A stretch of DNA of 7,628 nucleotides, taken from positions 1 through 7,628 of the forward strand of contig JAJRWJ010000054.1 in assembly GCA_024276805.1 (NCBI GenBank), in the 5' to 3' direction. A program made the translations under genes and the position numbers. Positions 1 to 7,478 of this stretch are shown piece by piece (positions within the stretch are counted from its first letter, which is position 1; the number at the start of each line of letters is the position of its first letter). The notes beneath the pieces are model-generated. The model did not search any database and had not been told where the DNA came from. It saw only the letters and a program-made list of their open reading frames with translations. The stretch is from Gammaproteobacteria bacterium (GTDB lineage: Bacteria; Pseudomonadota; Gammaproteobacteria; Methylococcales; Methylomonadaceae).

Positions 1-1049
1 GCAAACTGAACGGGATAGCCCTGCTTGTCGAGAAATCGTTTGACCCAGGCATCCAGATTGATGACTTCAATTTTACGCATCATCTCGGCTGAACAGATAT
101 TTTTCAGATTATGCTCGATGTCAACCGCCAGATTTTTCGTATAGGTTGTAAACAGTATCTTCCTGTCAGGTTCAGCCAATGTCTGTTCCGCCAGCCATTT
201 TGCCCGATGCATCGCCACGACGGTTTTCCCGGTCCCCGCCCCGCCCAGAACACGGACAGGCCCGTTCCAGTCACGAAATATCAACTTTCTCTGCAGTGGA
301 TGCAGGAACACCCGCCATTTCTCCAGGGGAGCATCCAGCATGGCCTGCAAGGCTTCGTCATCGGAAGCCAGCAGGAAACGCCGCTGACTGTCCGGCCGTT
401 CCAGGGCAGAGGAAAAATCGTCGGTATCGATACTTTCCTCCACTGCTTCATGTAGTTGTCTATCGTAGACCGACAACACCTCATCCAGGCTATCGCCATC
501 GGCGAGCAAAGACAGGGCCTCGTAAGCCTCGTCGGGTATTTTTTTTCTCAGTGCCTCCACATCGGCCGGCACCTCGACTTGCCTGACCAGTGGAAGCAAC
601 TCCTCCGGCACCCCGATACGTAGCAAATGCCGGTCCCGAATATGGGAGAACAAACCACCATGCTCCTCCCCGGCTTTCGATCTCAGGAGCTCCGCCTCAT
701 CGATATATTCAGACTCCAGGAATTGCAGAACGCCATTTTCGGGATTGATCTTTAATACCTTGTTCTGCGCCCACTGATAGGCATCATCGTGCTTGTCGGC
801 CCACAACAGGATATAGACATTGCCTTTCTCCGGAGCGAGTACAATCGCGCGATAGGCCTGATCAATCCTGACCGAGCGCAAGTTCTTGTCGCGCGCGACC
901 TTGATCGTTTCATAATTGATCCCGGGTGATTTTGGATCATGGCGGAACTGCTCCATGAACTTGACCGCCTTGTCCTGCTGGGCCTTGGGCAGTTTCAGGA
1001 CACTGCTGAAAAATTCCGACGAAATAGCAACTTTTGGTTTGGTCGACAT
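1..1049 (-). CDS. UvrD-type SF1 helicase with N-terminal RelE/ParE-like domain (partial, C-terminus outside window)
   Basis: The frame is open from the ATG at 1049-1047 to the window edge, giving 349 codons and no stop. Residues about 10-95 resemble the RelE/ParE/HigB fold: a helical start (FFSSVLKLPKAQQDKAVKFM), then SVRIDQAYRAIV and LLWADKHDDAYQWA. Superfamily 1 helicase signatures follow: Q motif near Q253 (HPLQRKLIF), Walker A at 269-276 (GGAGTGKT, Lys275) and motif Ia at 300-306 (FTTYTKN). Motifs II to VI must lie beyond the window; UvrD-like proteins of this kind are usually much longer. The expected activity is ATP-dependent 3'-5' DNA translocation. Whether the RelE-like part is a toxin, a nucleic-acid-binding module or a vestige cannot be told. 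The start has no clear Shine-Dalgarno sequence; an in-frame GTG lies three codons upstream. The gene lies downstream of the helicase pseudogene in the same orientation, with a 196-base spacer containing a repeat element. The family call is firm; the domain fusion is read from sequence pattern only. Confidence 0.88.
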   Translation of the reverse strand, partial: MSTKPKVAISSEFFSSVLKLPKAQQDKAVKFMEQFRHDPKSPGINYETIKVARDKNLRSVRIDQAYRAIVLAPEKGNVYILLWADKHDDAYQWAQNKVLKINPENGVLQFLESEYIDEAELLRSKAGEEHGGLFSHIRDRHLLRIGVPEELLPLVRQVEVPADVEALRKKIPDEAYEALSLLADGDSLDEVLSVYDRQLHEAVEESIDTDDFSSALERPDSQRRFLLASDDEALQAMLDAPLEKWRVFLHPLQRKLIFRDWNGPVRVLGGAGTGKTVVAMHRAKWLAEQTLAEPDRKILFTTYTKNLAVDIEHNLKNICSAEMMRKIEVINLDAWVKRFLDKQGYPVQF

Positions 1050-1081
1050 AGTGTTCACGTTGTTCAATGAAGGCTGGAGTA

Positions 1082-1099
1082 AAAAAGCTTCAGCTTTTT
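1082..1099. terminator. Left hairpin, AT-rich, possible weak terminator
   Basis: The stem is AAAAAGC (1082-1088) with GCTTTTT (1093-1099) around the four-base loop TTCA. On the minus strand it is followed by further U residues and then ACUCC; on the plus strand the stem itself ends in a U run. Only two G-C pairs are present, so termination would be weak. Its place just upstream of the UvrD-type gene would make it an attenuator if it works on the minus strand. It is equally well explained as one end of the repeat element. Confidence 0.3.
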
Positions 1100-1196
1100 A
1101 ATCACGGTTTATTACTTTTGCCGTGCAGGACCGCGGAACGACTTCAAAGCGGACTCGGCGCCTGCGCCTGGTATATCCTGGGTGTTTCGGCTAATT

Positions 1197-1216
1197 GCAA
1201 AAGCTGAAGCTTTTGC
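1197..1216. repeat. Right hairpin, 8-bp perfect stem
   Basis: GCAAAAGC (1197-1204) pairs with GCTTTTGC (1209-1216) across a TGAA loop. It lies about 30 bases past the pseudogene stop on the minus strand, but the following bases there (AATTAG) give no U tract, so it is not a standard intrinsic terminator. The outer AA/TA pair of the left hairpin is replaced by GC/GC here, so part of the sequence difference keeps the stem paired. Confidence 0.5.
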
Positions 1217-1241
1217 ACTCCAACCGAAGCTTTTGCACTCC
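1206..1241. repeat. Tandem direct repeat of a 16-mer (period 20)
   Basis: GAAGCTTTTGCACTCC occurs at 1206-1221 and again, identically, at 1226-1241, separated by AACC. The second copy lacks the partner arm needed for the hairpin, so it is a half-copy of the repeat end. A duplicated terminus fits a nested or imperfect element insertion, or a pair of binding sites. Confidence 0.75.
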
Positions 1242-1245
1242 TGTA

Positions 1246-2841
1246 CTATTGCTGGATGCCGAAAAAGGCCAGGCAGTGAGCGCTGTCTTGCTCCAATTCC
1301 CGGCTGGTGAAGACTTTCCAGCCCATTTCTTTGAATACAGCCTGATCTTCGGCCGGCTCATCGAAGAGCAGCGCAATTTTTTTGTCAGTCCATGCCAGAA
1401 AGGCTTCCGCCATCACTTCACCCATTTCATTCTCGAGCTCATGGCCCATGGCAGGTATCTCCATTTCCGGGCTTGCCAGTATTGTAATCAGTTTACGCTC
1501 CTCATCACTGACGGCATCATGCAGCAATGCTTCCCATCCGTTGGCAGCTGCGGCTATGCAGGCGGCATTCACGACCAAACCTGAGTAAAGGTTTTCGGCA
1601 ATCCCCTTGGCGGTAAAAAAACCACTGAATGGCTGAAACTGGATCAGGTTCATCATCCGTAAAAATCCATGCCATTGCCGCTTGTCCGAATCGTTGTCAG
1701 AAAGCGCAGTGCAATCATCGAAAACACAATGCACGGCAACCTTCTGTACATTGCCTGAATTCACGGCTGCCTTGTCGACGATCCAGCCCAGATGCAGACG
1801 TTGCCAGCTTTCGCCAAGCACGATACCCTGCAAACAGCCCGTTTTGTCGTCCGAGTACAGCAAATCTCCCAACAGGGACTGCGCATAATCCGGTAATTCA
1901 AAGGACTGATAAAACGCCCCATTACAGCCCGGCATCGTGGATGCCCGCATAAAACCGGCAAAAGCGAAAGCCGACGCGGCAGCCTGCCAGGAATTCGCAT
2001 CCGGCCGGGCCAGCCAATCCAGCAGCCAATGAAAACTGGACCGACACCTCGATTCCAGCAATGAAAGCGCCTGGAATCTCTCCAGAAAAGCCTGCAGCTT
2101 CACTTTTGGCATGCCGAAGAACAAGTCGAACTGTTCGACCGGCTTGCAATCCAATACACTTTGCACATCTTCATAGGATAAGGACCATACCCAAAAATCA
2201 CCGCTCGCCAGAATCGCCAGACGTTGCGCGCAGTCCTGATCGACCCGTTCCCTGTGATATTGATAGCCATCGGTAAAAATGACCACCGGCCGGGAATCGT
2301 TGTCGGCGAGCGGCCACATGACAAAATCGGCCCGGGAAGCCACAGCAATATTCGAACCCGCATTCAACTCGACCTGCGGCTGCATGAAATAACGCTGACT
2401 GCCCAGGCGAACAAACCACCCCGCCTTGTTGCCGTAAAATTCAGGGCGGCACTCAAATGACTCTACCCCCTGCCCCAATCGTCGCAAGGCTTCAATGAAC
2501 CGCGCTTCCAGTTCACTTTCCAGCAAGGACGAAATGGTGACATTGCTCAAGCCATCGACAGCGACGACATGCTCCTGCAGTTTTTTTACCTGCTGAATGA
2601 AATCGCGTGCTTTCTGCCGCGATATGGTTTTCATATCACGACTGTTGCGGTACACATACAGGCATTGGTAGCAGCCATCGGCGCCTTCCTTCTGCACACA
2701 GCTGCATTGCTCCAGCACAGGCAACGCATGTTCGATCAGCACCTCGAGCAAGGCATTCCTGTCCACCATGAGCTGCTTCAGATAGCCGGTGCCACCGGGC
2801 ACGGAATCATAAATCACCAGGTAGCGCTTGCTGATGCCTGT
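1246..2841 (-). CDS. Pseudogene piece 4: DUF1998/MZB Cys cluster and PD-(D/E)XK-like C-terminus
   Basis: The piece begins directly after the ochre stop; the first usable start codon is the GTG at 2817, within LVIYDSVPGGTGYLKQL. Numbered from that GTG, the DUF1998-type zinc cluster is CSC followed by GCYQCLYVYRNS (about residues 38-58). From about residue 95 a nuclease-like region follows: LLESELEARFIEAL, then QPQVEL, SRADFVMWP, VVIFTDGYQYHRER and a QRLAILASGDFWVWSL segment. The acidic residues of RADF and FTDG with the flanking QVEL suggest a PD-(D/E)XK or Vsr-like fold (inference from pattern). The last ~250 residues are not recognised; the frame ends normally at TAG 1248-1246. The 523-codon frame has no internal damage. 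Without lobes 1 and 2 it could not act as a helicase; whether it is made as a separate protein is unknown. Confidence 0.78.
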   Translation of the reverse strand, partial: TGISKRYLVIYDSVPGGTGYLKQLMVDRNALLEVLIEHALPVLEQCSCVQKEGADGCYQCLYVYRNSRDMKTISRQKARDFIQQVKKLQEHVVAVDGLSNVTISSLLESELEARFIEALRRLGQGVESFECRPEFYGNKAGWFVRLGSQRYFMQPQVELNAGSNIAVASRADFVMWPLADNDSRPVVIFTDGYQYHRERVDQDCAQRLAILASGDFWVWSLSYEDVQSVLDCKPVEQFDLFFGMPKVKLQAFLERFQALSLLESRCRSSFHWLLDWLARPDANSWQAAASAFAFAGFMRASTMPGCNGAFYQSFELPDYAQSLLGDLLYSDDKTGCLQGIVLGESWQRLHLGWIVDKAAVNSGNVQKVAVHCVFDDCTALSDNDSDKRQWHGFLRMMNLIQFQPFSGFFTAKGIAENLYSGLVVNAACIAAAANGWEALLHDAVSDEERKLITILASPEMEIPAMGHELENEMGEVMAEAFLAWTDKKIALLFDEPAEDQAVFKEMGWKVFTSRELEQDSAHCLAFFGIQQ

Positions 2842-2844
2842 TTA
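2842..2844 (-). other. Premature in-frame ochre stop (TAA)
   Basis: The codon separates EPDP from TGISKRYLVIYDSVPGGTGY in one uninterrupted frame. Stretches of this type run unbroken in intact DUF1998 proteins, so this is a nonsense change. A single substitution from CAA, AAA or TCA would explain it. Confidence 0.78.
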
Positions 2845-3690
2845 AGGGTCGGGCTCGATATTCTGCGCCACACGCAAATGATCGATACGCCCGCCGAACT
2901 TCCTTTCCAGCCCCAGGTGCAGTGCGGCGACGAAAGAGTTTTCGATCACGTCGGCCGCTTCTCCGGAAGTGATCGGCAGCAAAATCCGTATCGCTTCCGA
3001 AGAAAACTCCCGATACAAATACAAACCCTCTATCAGATTGCTCTCTTTTTCTTTCTTGCGCGCTGTACAGCTGATGGCATGCAGTTGCTCCTTTTGTTTC
3101 GCTCCGCCCTGCACCATGCCGCAAAACCGGCAAATCCTGAATCCCTTTCGCTTTCTGTCCTGGCCGGCGATGGTGACATCCATGGCATGATCATCGGTTT
3201 GCCCGGTATTGATTTCCCTGAATACGGCATGGGAAACAAACTCGAAGCCGAATGGCCAGTCCTCGCGGTCGACCCGCCAGGCAGCGGTAACTGCCTCCGG
3301 AGTAAAATCGATCAACAGCTGCCGGGTAAAAAACTGCCTCGCCCTGTCGTCACTGTCATCCAGGATCCGGCTTTTACGGTCCGCGGTATTCGCATACACC
3401 TGCTTCAGGCGCAGCATGATTTTCTTCTGCGAAACATTGCTCCACCAGGCATCACCGCAGCGCGGACAACTTTTATATCTGTCACCGGTATCGATGCATT
3501 CAGAATGATGGCAGCTGCGGCACAAGCGCCACGTTTCTTGCTTGGAAACACGCATATCGATACGGCTGATCTGGACGCGGCGCCCCCCTGCATAAAACGT
3601 ATTCAACGGCGCAAGCTCGGACAACGCGGCGGCGGCCGGCCTTTCATATTCATAGATCCACTGCTCGGATTCGGCACTGGTGCCCGCTTT

Positions 3691-3702
3691 GCCCGCCGCC
3701 AG
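3691..3702 (-). other. Frameshift site in a GC-rich run
   Basis: Sensible sequence leaves one frame after RKDND and resumes in the neighbouring frame before GTSAESEQWIYEYERP. The crossover must fall between 3702 (after a TGA in the new frame) and 3603 (the TGA of the old frame). The minus-strand run GGCGGCGGGC at 3700-3691 is the likely slip point. The net change is minus one base, or equivalently plus two. Confidence 0.7.
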
Positions 3703-4043
3703 TCATTGTCTTTTCTGGAGCGGTAGATCACCGAGCGCAGCAGCACACCCTGTTCGGGAAATGCATAATTGGGAATCAGCCCCTCATCGGTAAAAAATTG
3801 TAGCGCATCCTTGTTATTGATACGGGTCACCAGCTTCTGCAGAGCCAGCAGCTCGATCTCGAATTGTTCCAGATTATCCTTCTCTTCGGGCGACAGCAGG
3901 TCTTTATCCTGCAAACCCTTGATCAGCGTATTCACCCTTCTCGCCTCTTTCCTCAGGGAATCCACTTCCTGCAGCTGTTGCGTCAGGCGCTCTTCGATAC
4001 GGAAACTCAAGCTACCCTGCTGCTCGAAGTCCCCCTCGGCAAA
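3691..4043 (-). pseudogene. Pseudogene piece 2: linker between helicase lobe 2 and zinc region
   Basis: Directly after the amber codon the same frame reads FAEGDFEQQGSLSFRIEERL and stays open. A long charged helix rich in heptad-like leucines follows (QQLQEVDSLRKEARRVNTLI, then LSPEEKDNLEQFEIELLALQ), probably a coiled coil. After it come FFTDEGLIPNYAFPEQGVLL and RSVIYRSRKDND, a transition typical of giant DUF1998 helicases. The frame stays open to a TGA at 3605-3603, but past about 3700 the translation turns into Pro/Arg/Ser-rich nonsense, while the neighbouring frame takes over with sensible sequence. A TTG at 4010 could act as a start, but has no ribosome binding site. I place the end at the likely frameshift, not at the stop. 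Confidence 0.75.
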
Positions 4044-4046
4044 CTA
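4044..4046 (-). other. Premature in-frame amber stop (TAG)
   Basis: The codon lies between VGWIR and FAEGDFEQQGSL, with the reading frame unchanged on both sides. A CAG-to-TAG change (glutamine lost) is the simplest origin, though the ancestral codon cannot be proved from this sequence alone. Confidence 0.8.
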
Positions 4047-7000
4047 CCTGATCCAGCCGACGGAAAAGTCACTGAGCTGGCGCTCGTCTTGCATCGCGAA
4101 CAATGCCAGGAAGTCTGCAAGCAGTGCAGTTCTGTGCACTTCCACAAAGTTCAGGAATGAATAGGGAAAGCGCTGGCCATCGCGTGGTTTTTTCGCCACC
4201 GACGTCAGAATGGCCTGCAGTTTCAGGGGAATGACAGCCTGCTCGCCATGGCTTTTGACCCAGCGATCCAGACAAAAGGCCGTGTACTGCCTCTCCAGTA
4301 CCGCCGATGCATCGAGAAACACGCCCGGCGAGGCCACGTTCCCCGCCATCATTTCCAGCGGCTGGGCATAGAAATACAGGTCATGGGCATCGGCATTGGC
4401 CAAAGTGATATTGACGGCATTGCCATCGCGGCGCCCCGCGCGGCCAATCCTCTGCAGATAATGGGCCTGTGCCGGCGGCACCGAACACAGCAGCACCGAC
4501 GACAGATCACCAATATCGACCCCCATCTCCAGGGTCGGCGTCGCCGCCAGCAAATTGATATCCCAGGGCTGGCGTTGCGTACTGTCTTTCTTGAATGACG
4601 CCTCAATTCTGGCGCGTTCATCACGGCCCAGAAGCCCCGTGTGTTCAGCCGCAACGACACGGTCGATATCGCCATCGCGATACAGGCGCCCATAAAAATC
4701 GACGGCATCGGCCTCCTGCCGTGTGACTTCATAATGCCCTGGACACTGCCGGCGCAAACACGGCGCGCCCCGCCAGCAAGACAGCTCCTGCAAGGCCACG
4801 GTGTGGCCATGCCAGCAATGATCGCAACCCAGATGGGCCAGTCCGGTACCGACCTGCACACGCTCAGGATTCAATGCCCAGATCTTTTCCCCCGTGCCGC
4901 TGATGAAATCCAGCAGAACCTGCGCCTGCAGCAATGCATCGAGAACCCGGCAATAGACATCGGCACTGATATCGCCGCTCAATTCCCGGCCATCGCTGTT
5001 CAGCAGACATTTGTAAAGCCATATCTGATACCAGCTCGAAGCGTATCGACCGCCTCCCTGCAAGGTCTCCAGGCCTTTCGTCATCCTGCTGCCCAGAAAT
5101 ACCGGTACCCGCGCATTCGGGGAAAAATTCGGCAAATGAACCTGGTTGATGAAAATACCGGGATTGCCGTTTTCCTTGAGATAGCCATCCAGTTCGGAGC
5201 AATAAACAGCGCCATTGGTGCGCATATGTGCCAAAAAACCCAGCACGAAGGCCTGGCATGCATCCTGAGTCAGATCACGCAACATGCCGAAATTTTCCCG
5301 CAACTCAGGGAGCAGGGCTTTCAGTGCCTTGCGCAAAGATTCCGGCTGTACAAAGGTACAGGCCGCGCCGCTGCGCTCCAACGACCGCCCGACCCGGCAG
5401 CGAAAGCCGAACTCGGTGACAATTTCAAAAGCCAGGCGCCGTTTCAACAAAACCGTTAAATTGGACCCCTGCGGCAAACTGCCGGTACTTTTCAACTCGG
5501 CAAAATCACGCAGCCAATCCATATCGTTGGGCAGGAACATCCCGATGAACCCTTCGCTACCCAGCTCATCCGACCAGAAGCAATGGAATTGTTCCATCAA
5601 GTCTGCCAGGGCAATGCCGGGATAACGATCGATCAGGCGCTTCAAGGCGACCCGAAACGGAAACGAACGGGTACGCGCCGCGATGTATCCCGCCCGGTGC
5701 GCGGTATCCTGAACGGCATCGGAAAAAGCGATCAACTGCTTGTCGGCATTGAACCTGGAACTGCTCAACTGCCCCACCATGACGGCAGTCAGGCTGGTCG
5801 CTCTGGCACCGATAATCAGCAAGCTTCCCTTGCTCTGGCAGAACGGGCAAAGATTGTGACTTTTATGACTGGCCTCCCCAGACTGCCGGTTCTTCTCCAC
5901 CACGGTATTGTCCGGCACATGCACCCAGATCAGATCATCCGCGCCACAGGTAATACAGCGCGTCCCGGGGCGCGCATTCAGATAACCGCAATGCGCGCAC
6001 AGATTCCTGTCGAATTGACCGGGAAACTGCCAGATGGTATCGACCCCCTGCATGGGAAACAGCAGCCTGGACTTTGCCGAGCGTTCAAAAAAGGCCCGGT
6101 ATATTACCTCCAGCTCGGTGCTGAGCTGCTGCCGGTCCTCGGCCATATGACTCAGCCAGCCCATGGCCCCGCAATCGCGGCAATGGATGGCCGGCAACGC
6201 CAACTGCTGCTGCACTTCGCCGTCATCGGCAAAAACCAGCGTCGGCGGGGAGCCTTTCCGTGGCAGGCGAACCAGCAGCCGGCTCAATTCGCGTTGCCAC
6301 AACTGCAGGCGCACCTCCAGAAAGGGACGTAGAGAGACCTTCTGCCGCCGCTCGATCAATTCCCGAAGCGGGCTAGCCTTGTCACTCTCGTCGGCGCTCA
6401 AAAAGTCATCCGCCCTGGCCGCCGCAATCAATGAAACCAGACTGTTCAACAGCAATGCCACGAAGCTTTCCGGCAGATCGACCTGCAACCCCAGGCGTTT
6501 CCTGAAAGCGCGCACCAGTGTCTGCCAGTCGGCGACCGGCTGTCTGTCCAGTTCCCGCAGCAGATTCTGGAAGACATAATGCCGGCGCAGGTAAAGCCCC
6601 AGCTCCACCCTCCACAAAGGGTTATCGAACGGACATTGCAACGCGCCAAACCAGAGCTCCGCCTGCGCCTGAAGGTAACCGGCATTGTCGGCATACTGGC
6701 CTGCATCCAGGACAGCCGTGTTGTCCAGACCAGGAAAGGCAATGAATTCGACCGGCGAGGTGGCCAGGTAATCGCCCAGGGACTGGCGATATTCGCCTAT
6801 CACCGCCTGTGCATCGAAGGGCTCGGCAAAGATTTGCCTGGCATACCGGATCAAATCACTGCCCGCCCGATCGCCGCCCAGGGTCGCCGAGGTTCCGACA
6901 CAGACCAGCTGCCCTGGCGGCGTATCCAGTCTCGCCTTCAGCCTCCTGATCAGACAGGCAAGGTCCGTCCCCTGGGCGCCATCGAAAGTATGCAGTTCGT

Positions 7001-7478
7001 CGACCACCAGATACTTCAACGTGTCTTCGTCATTGTGCCGCCACAACTGGAAATCCCTGGCGCGAATCAACAGGAAATCCAGCATTTTATAGTTGGTCAG
7101 CAAAATATCCGGCGGGTTGCCGCGCAGCACTTCCTTGTCGGAAATAACCCTTTTCTCGGTCATGCAGGTGGCGGCATCCCGCTCCCGGTCGCCCACATAG
7201 AGTCCCGCCGTCACCTTGCCCTTCAGCAGGGGATTGCCGTAAATCGCACTGGCCAGGCGCTCCGCCTGATCCGCTGCCAAAGCGTTCATCGGATAGATCA
7301 GGATCGCCTTGATACCGGCCTTGTGCCGGTTTTCATGGCAATAATTCAGAATCGGCAGCAGAAAGCATTCCGTTTTCCCCGAACCGGTACCGGTGCAAAC
7401 CAGCGTCGACCTGAAATCCACCCCGATCCGGCGAAAGGCTGTTTCCTGATGCCGGTAAGGAACATGACCCAGTGGCAC
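4044..7478 (-). CDS. Pseudogene piece 1: DEAD/DEAH helicase core (1,144 codons, both RecA lobes)
   Basis: Residues are numbered from the GTG at 7478, the first possible start and probably not the native one. Lobe 1 has Q motif YRHQ (8-11), Walker A TGTGSGKT (29-36), Ia LIYPMNALAADQ (60-71), Ib PPDILLTNYKML (122-133), DELH box (160-163) and SAT (197-199). A long insert follows with CRDC near 433, CAHC and CITC near 495-512, and CPFC near 543. LIAFSDAVQDTAHRAGYIA (about 578-598) is typical of the giant DUF1998 helicases. Another Cys/His set (CDHCWHGH to CPGHYE) lies near 883-912. Lobe 2 has motif V (ATPTLEMGVDIG, about 980-990) and motif VI (QRIGRAGR, about 1005-1014). All catalytic residues look intact, so if translated this piece could fold as an ATPase. 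It ends at the amber codon after VGWIR, yet family-like sequence continues in the same frame. No Shine-Dalgarno precedes the GTG. Confidence 0.85.
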   Translation of the reverse strand: MPLGHVPYRHQETAFRRIGVDFRSTLVCTGTGSGKTECFLLPILNYCHENRHKAGIKAILIYPMNALAADQAERLASAIYGNPLLKGKVTAGLYVGDRERDAATCMTEKRVISDKEVLRGNPPDILLTNYKMLDFLLIRARDFQLWRHNDEDTLKYLVVDELHTFDGAQGTDLACLIRRLKARLDTPPGQLVCVGTSATLGGDRAGSDLIRYARQIFAEPFDAQAVIGEYRQSLGDYLATSPVEFIAFPGLDNTAVLDAGQYADNAGYLQAQAELWFGALQCPFDNPLWRVELGLYLRRHYVFQNLLRELDRQPVADWQTLVRAFRKRLGLQVDLPESFVALLLNSLVSLIAAARADDFLSADESDKASPLRELIERRQKVSLRPFLEVRLQLWQRELSRLLVRLPRKGSPPTLVFADDGEVQQQLALPAIHCRDCGAMGWLSHMAEDRQQLSTELEVIYRAFFERSAKSRLLFPMQGVDTIWQFPGQFDRNLCAHCGYLNARPGTRCITCGADDLIWVHVPDNTVVEKNRQSGEASHKSHNLCPFCQSKGSLLIIGARATSLTAVMVGQLSSSRFNADKQLIAFSDAVQDTAHRAGYIAARTRSFPFRVALKRLIDRYPGIALADLMEQFHCFWSDELGSEGFIGMFLPNDMDWLRDFAELKSTGSLPQGSNLTVLLKRRLAFEIVTEFGFRCRVGRSLERSGAACTFVQPESLRKALKALLPELRENFGMLRDLTQDACQAFVLGFLAHMRTNGAVYCSELDGYLKENGNPGIFINQVHLPNFSPNARVPVFLGSRMTKGLETLQGGGRYASSWYQIWLYKCLLNSDGRELSGDISADVYCRVLDALLQAQVLLDFISGTGEKIWALNPERVQVGTGLAHLGCDHCWHGHTVALQELSCWRGAPCLRRQCPGHYEVTRQEADAVDFYGRLYRDGDIDRVVAAEHTGLLGRDERARIEASFKKDSTQRQPWDINLLAATPTLEMGVDIGDLSSVLLCSVPPAQAHYLQRIGRAGRRDGNAVNITLANADAHDLYFYAQPLEMMAGNVASPGVFLDASAVLERQYTAFCLDRWVKSHGEQAVIPLKLQAILTSVAKKPRDGQRFPYSFLNFVEVHRTALLADFLALFAMQDERQLSDFSVGWIR

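Larger units (their letters stand above)
1076..1241. repeat. MITE-like element or repeat cluster with inverted hairpin-forming ends
   Basis: The left end (1076-1101) begins GGAGT followed by AA, AAAAGCTTCAGCTTTT, TA and A. The reverse complement of the right end (1221-1196) begins GGAGT followed by GC, AAAAGCTTCAGCTTTT, GC and A. This gives 22 of 26 identical positions, in opposite orientation, around about 94 bases of unrelated sequence. Each end is itself nearly palindromic. Beyond the right end the 16-mer GAAGCTTTTGCACTCC (1206-1221) recurs at 1226-1241. No flanking target-site duplication is visible. It may be a small non-autonomous element, a REP-like intergenic repeat, or a regulatory inverted repeat. 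It ends 26 bases upstream of the UvrD-type start codon and 4 bases past the pseudogene stop. Confidence 0.6.
1050..1245. other. Intergenic spacer between helicase pseudogene and UvrD-type gene
   Basis: This 196-base spacer is mostly occupied by the inverted-repeat pair described separately. The central part (1102-1194) shows no convincing open frame or recognisable RNA. On the minus strand there is a TAATAA-like string shortly before the left repeat that could serve as a -10 box, but no matching -35 at good spacing, so I do not call a promoter. Any promoter of the UvrD-type gene would have to lie in or beside the repeats, unless the gene is read through from the pseudogene. Confidence 0.6.
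2842..3702 (-). pseudogene. Pseudogene piece 3: zinc ribbons and first part of the DUF1998 region
   Basis: This frame opens just after a TGA at 3705-3703 and reads AGKAGTSAESEQWIYEYERP, then ALSELAPLNTFYAGGRRVQI, which continues the helicase beyond the shift. A zinc ribbon is formed by CRSC and CPRC (WRLCRSCHH, YKSCPRCGDAWW). A second set is CRFCGMVQ with a later HAISC. Downstream are LIEGLYLYREFSSEAIRILL and SFVAALHLGLERKFGG, typical of the segment that leads into the DUF1998 Cys cluster. The piece ends EPDP at the ochre codon 2844-2842. The next in-frame residues, TGISKRYLVIYDSVPGGTGY, are the expected continuation, so the stop is premature. An ATG-like alternative start near 3624 has no ribosome binding site and would begin inside a conserved block. 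Confidence 0.78.

Noticed and set aside
1076..1241. CRISPR-like repeat array
   Set aside because: Only two direct copies with a 4-base gap and one inverted partner; no spacer-repeat periodicity and no cas genes.
1195..1584. Plus-strand 129-codon frame overlapping the spacer and pseudogene end
   Set aside because: It is mostly antisense to the C-terminal helicase piece, begins inside the hairpin repeat and has no ribosome binding site or family pattern.
3603..3690. Continuation of piece 2 as a real C-terminus
   Set aside because: The translation past the shift is Pro/Arg/Ser-rich with no family character, while the neighbouring frame carries the conserved YEYERP and NTFYAGG segments over the same bases.
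2569..3726. Long plus-strand open frame (385 codons) opposite the helicase
   Set aside because: It lies fully antisense to recognisable helicase sequence, has low-complexity His/Gln/Leu-rich translation and no family motifs; it is a shadow of biased codon use.
2842..4046. Stop-codon reassignment or programmed recoding to give an intact protein
   Set aside because: Two different stop codons plus a frameshift would all have to be recoded, and the UvrD-type gene shows no in-frame stops. Ordinary decay is simpler.
7476..7478. GTG as the true start of the helicase
   Set aside because: It has no ribosome binding site, begins nearly on the Q motif, and lies against a repeat cluster; coding-like residues (FPD) precede it back to the stop. 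A truncated 5' end explains this better.
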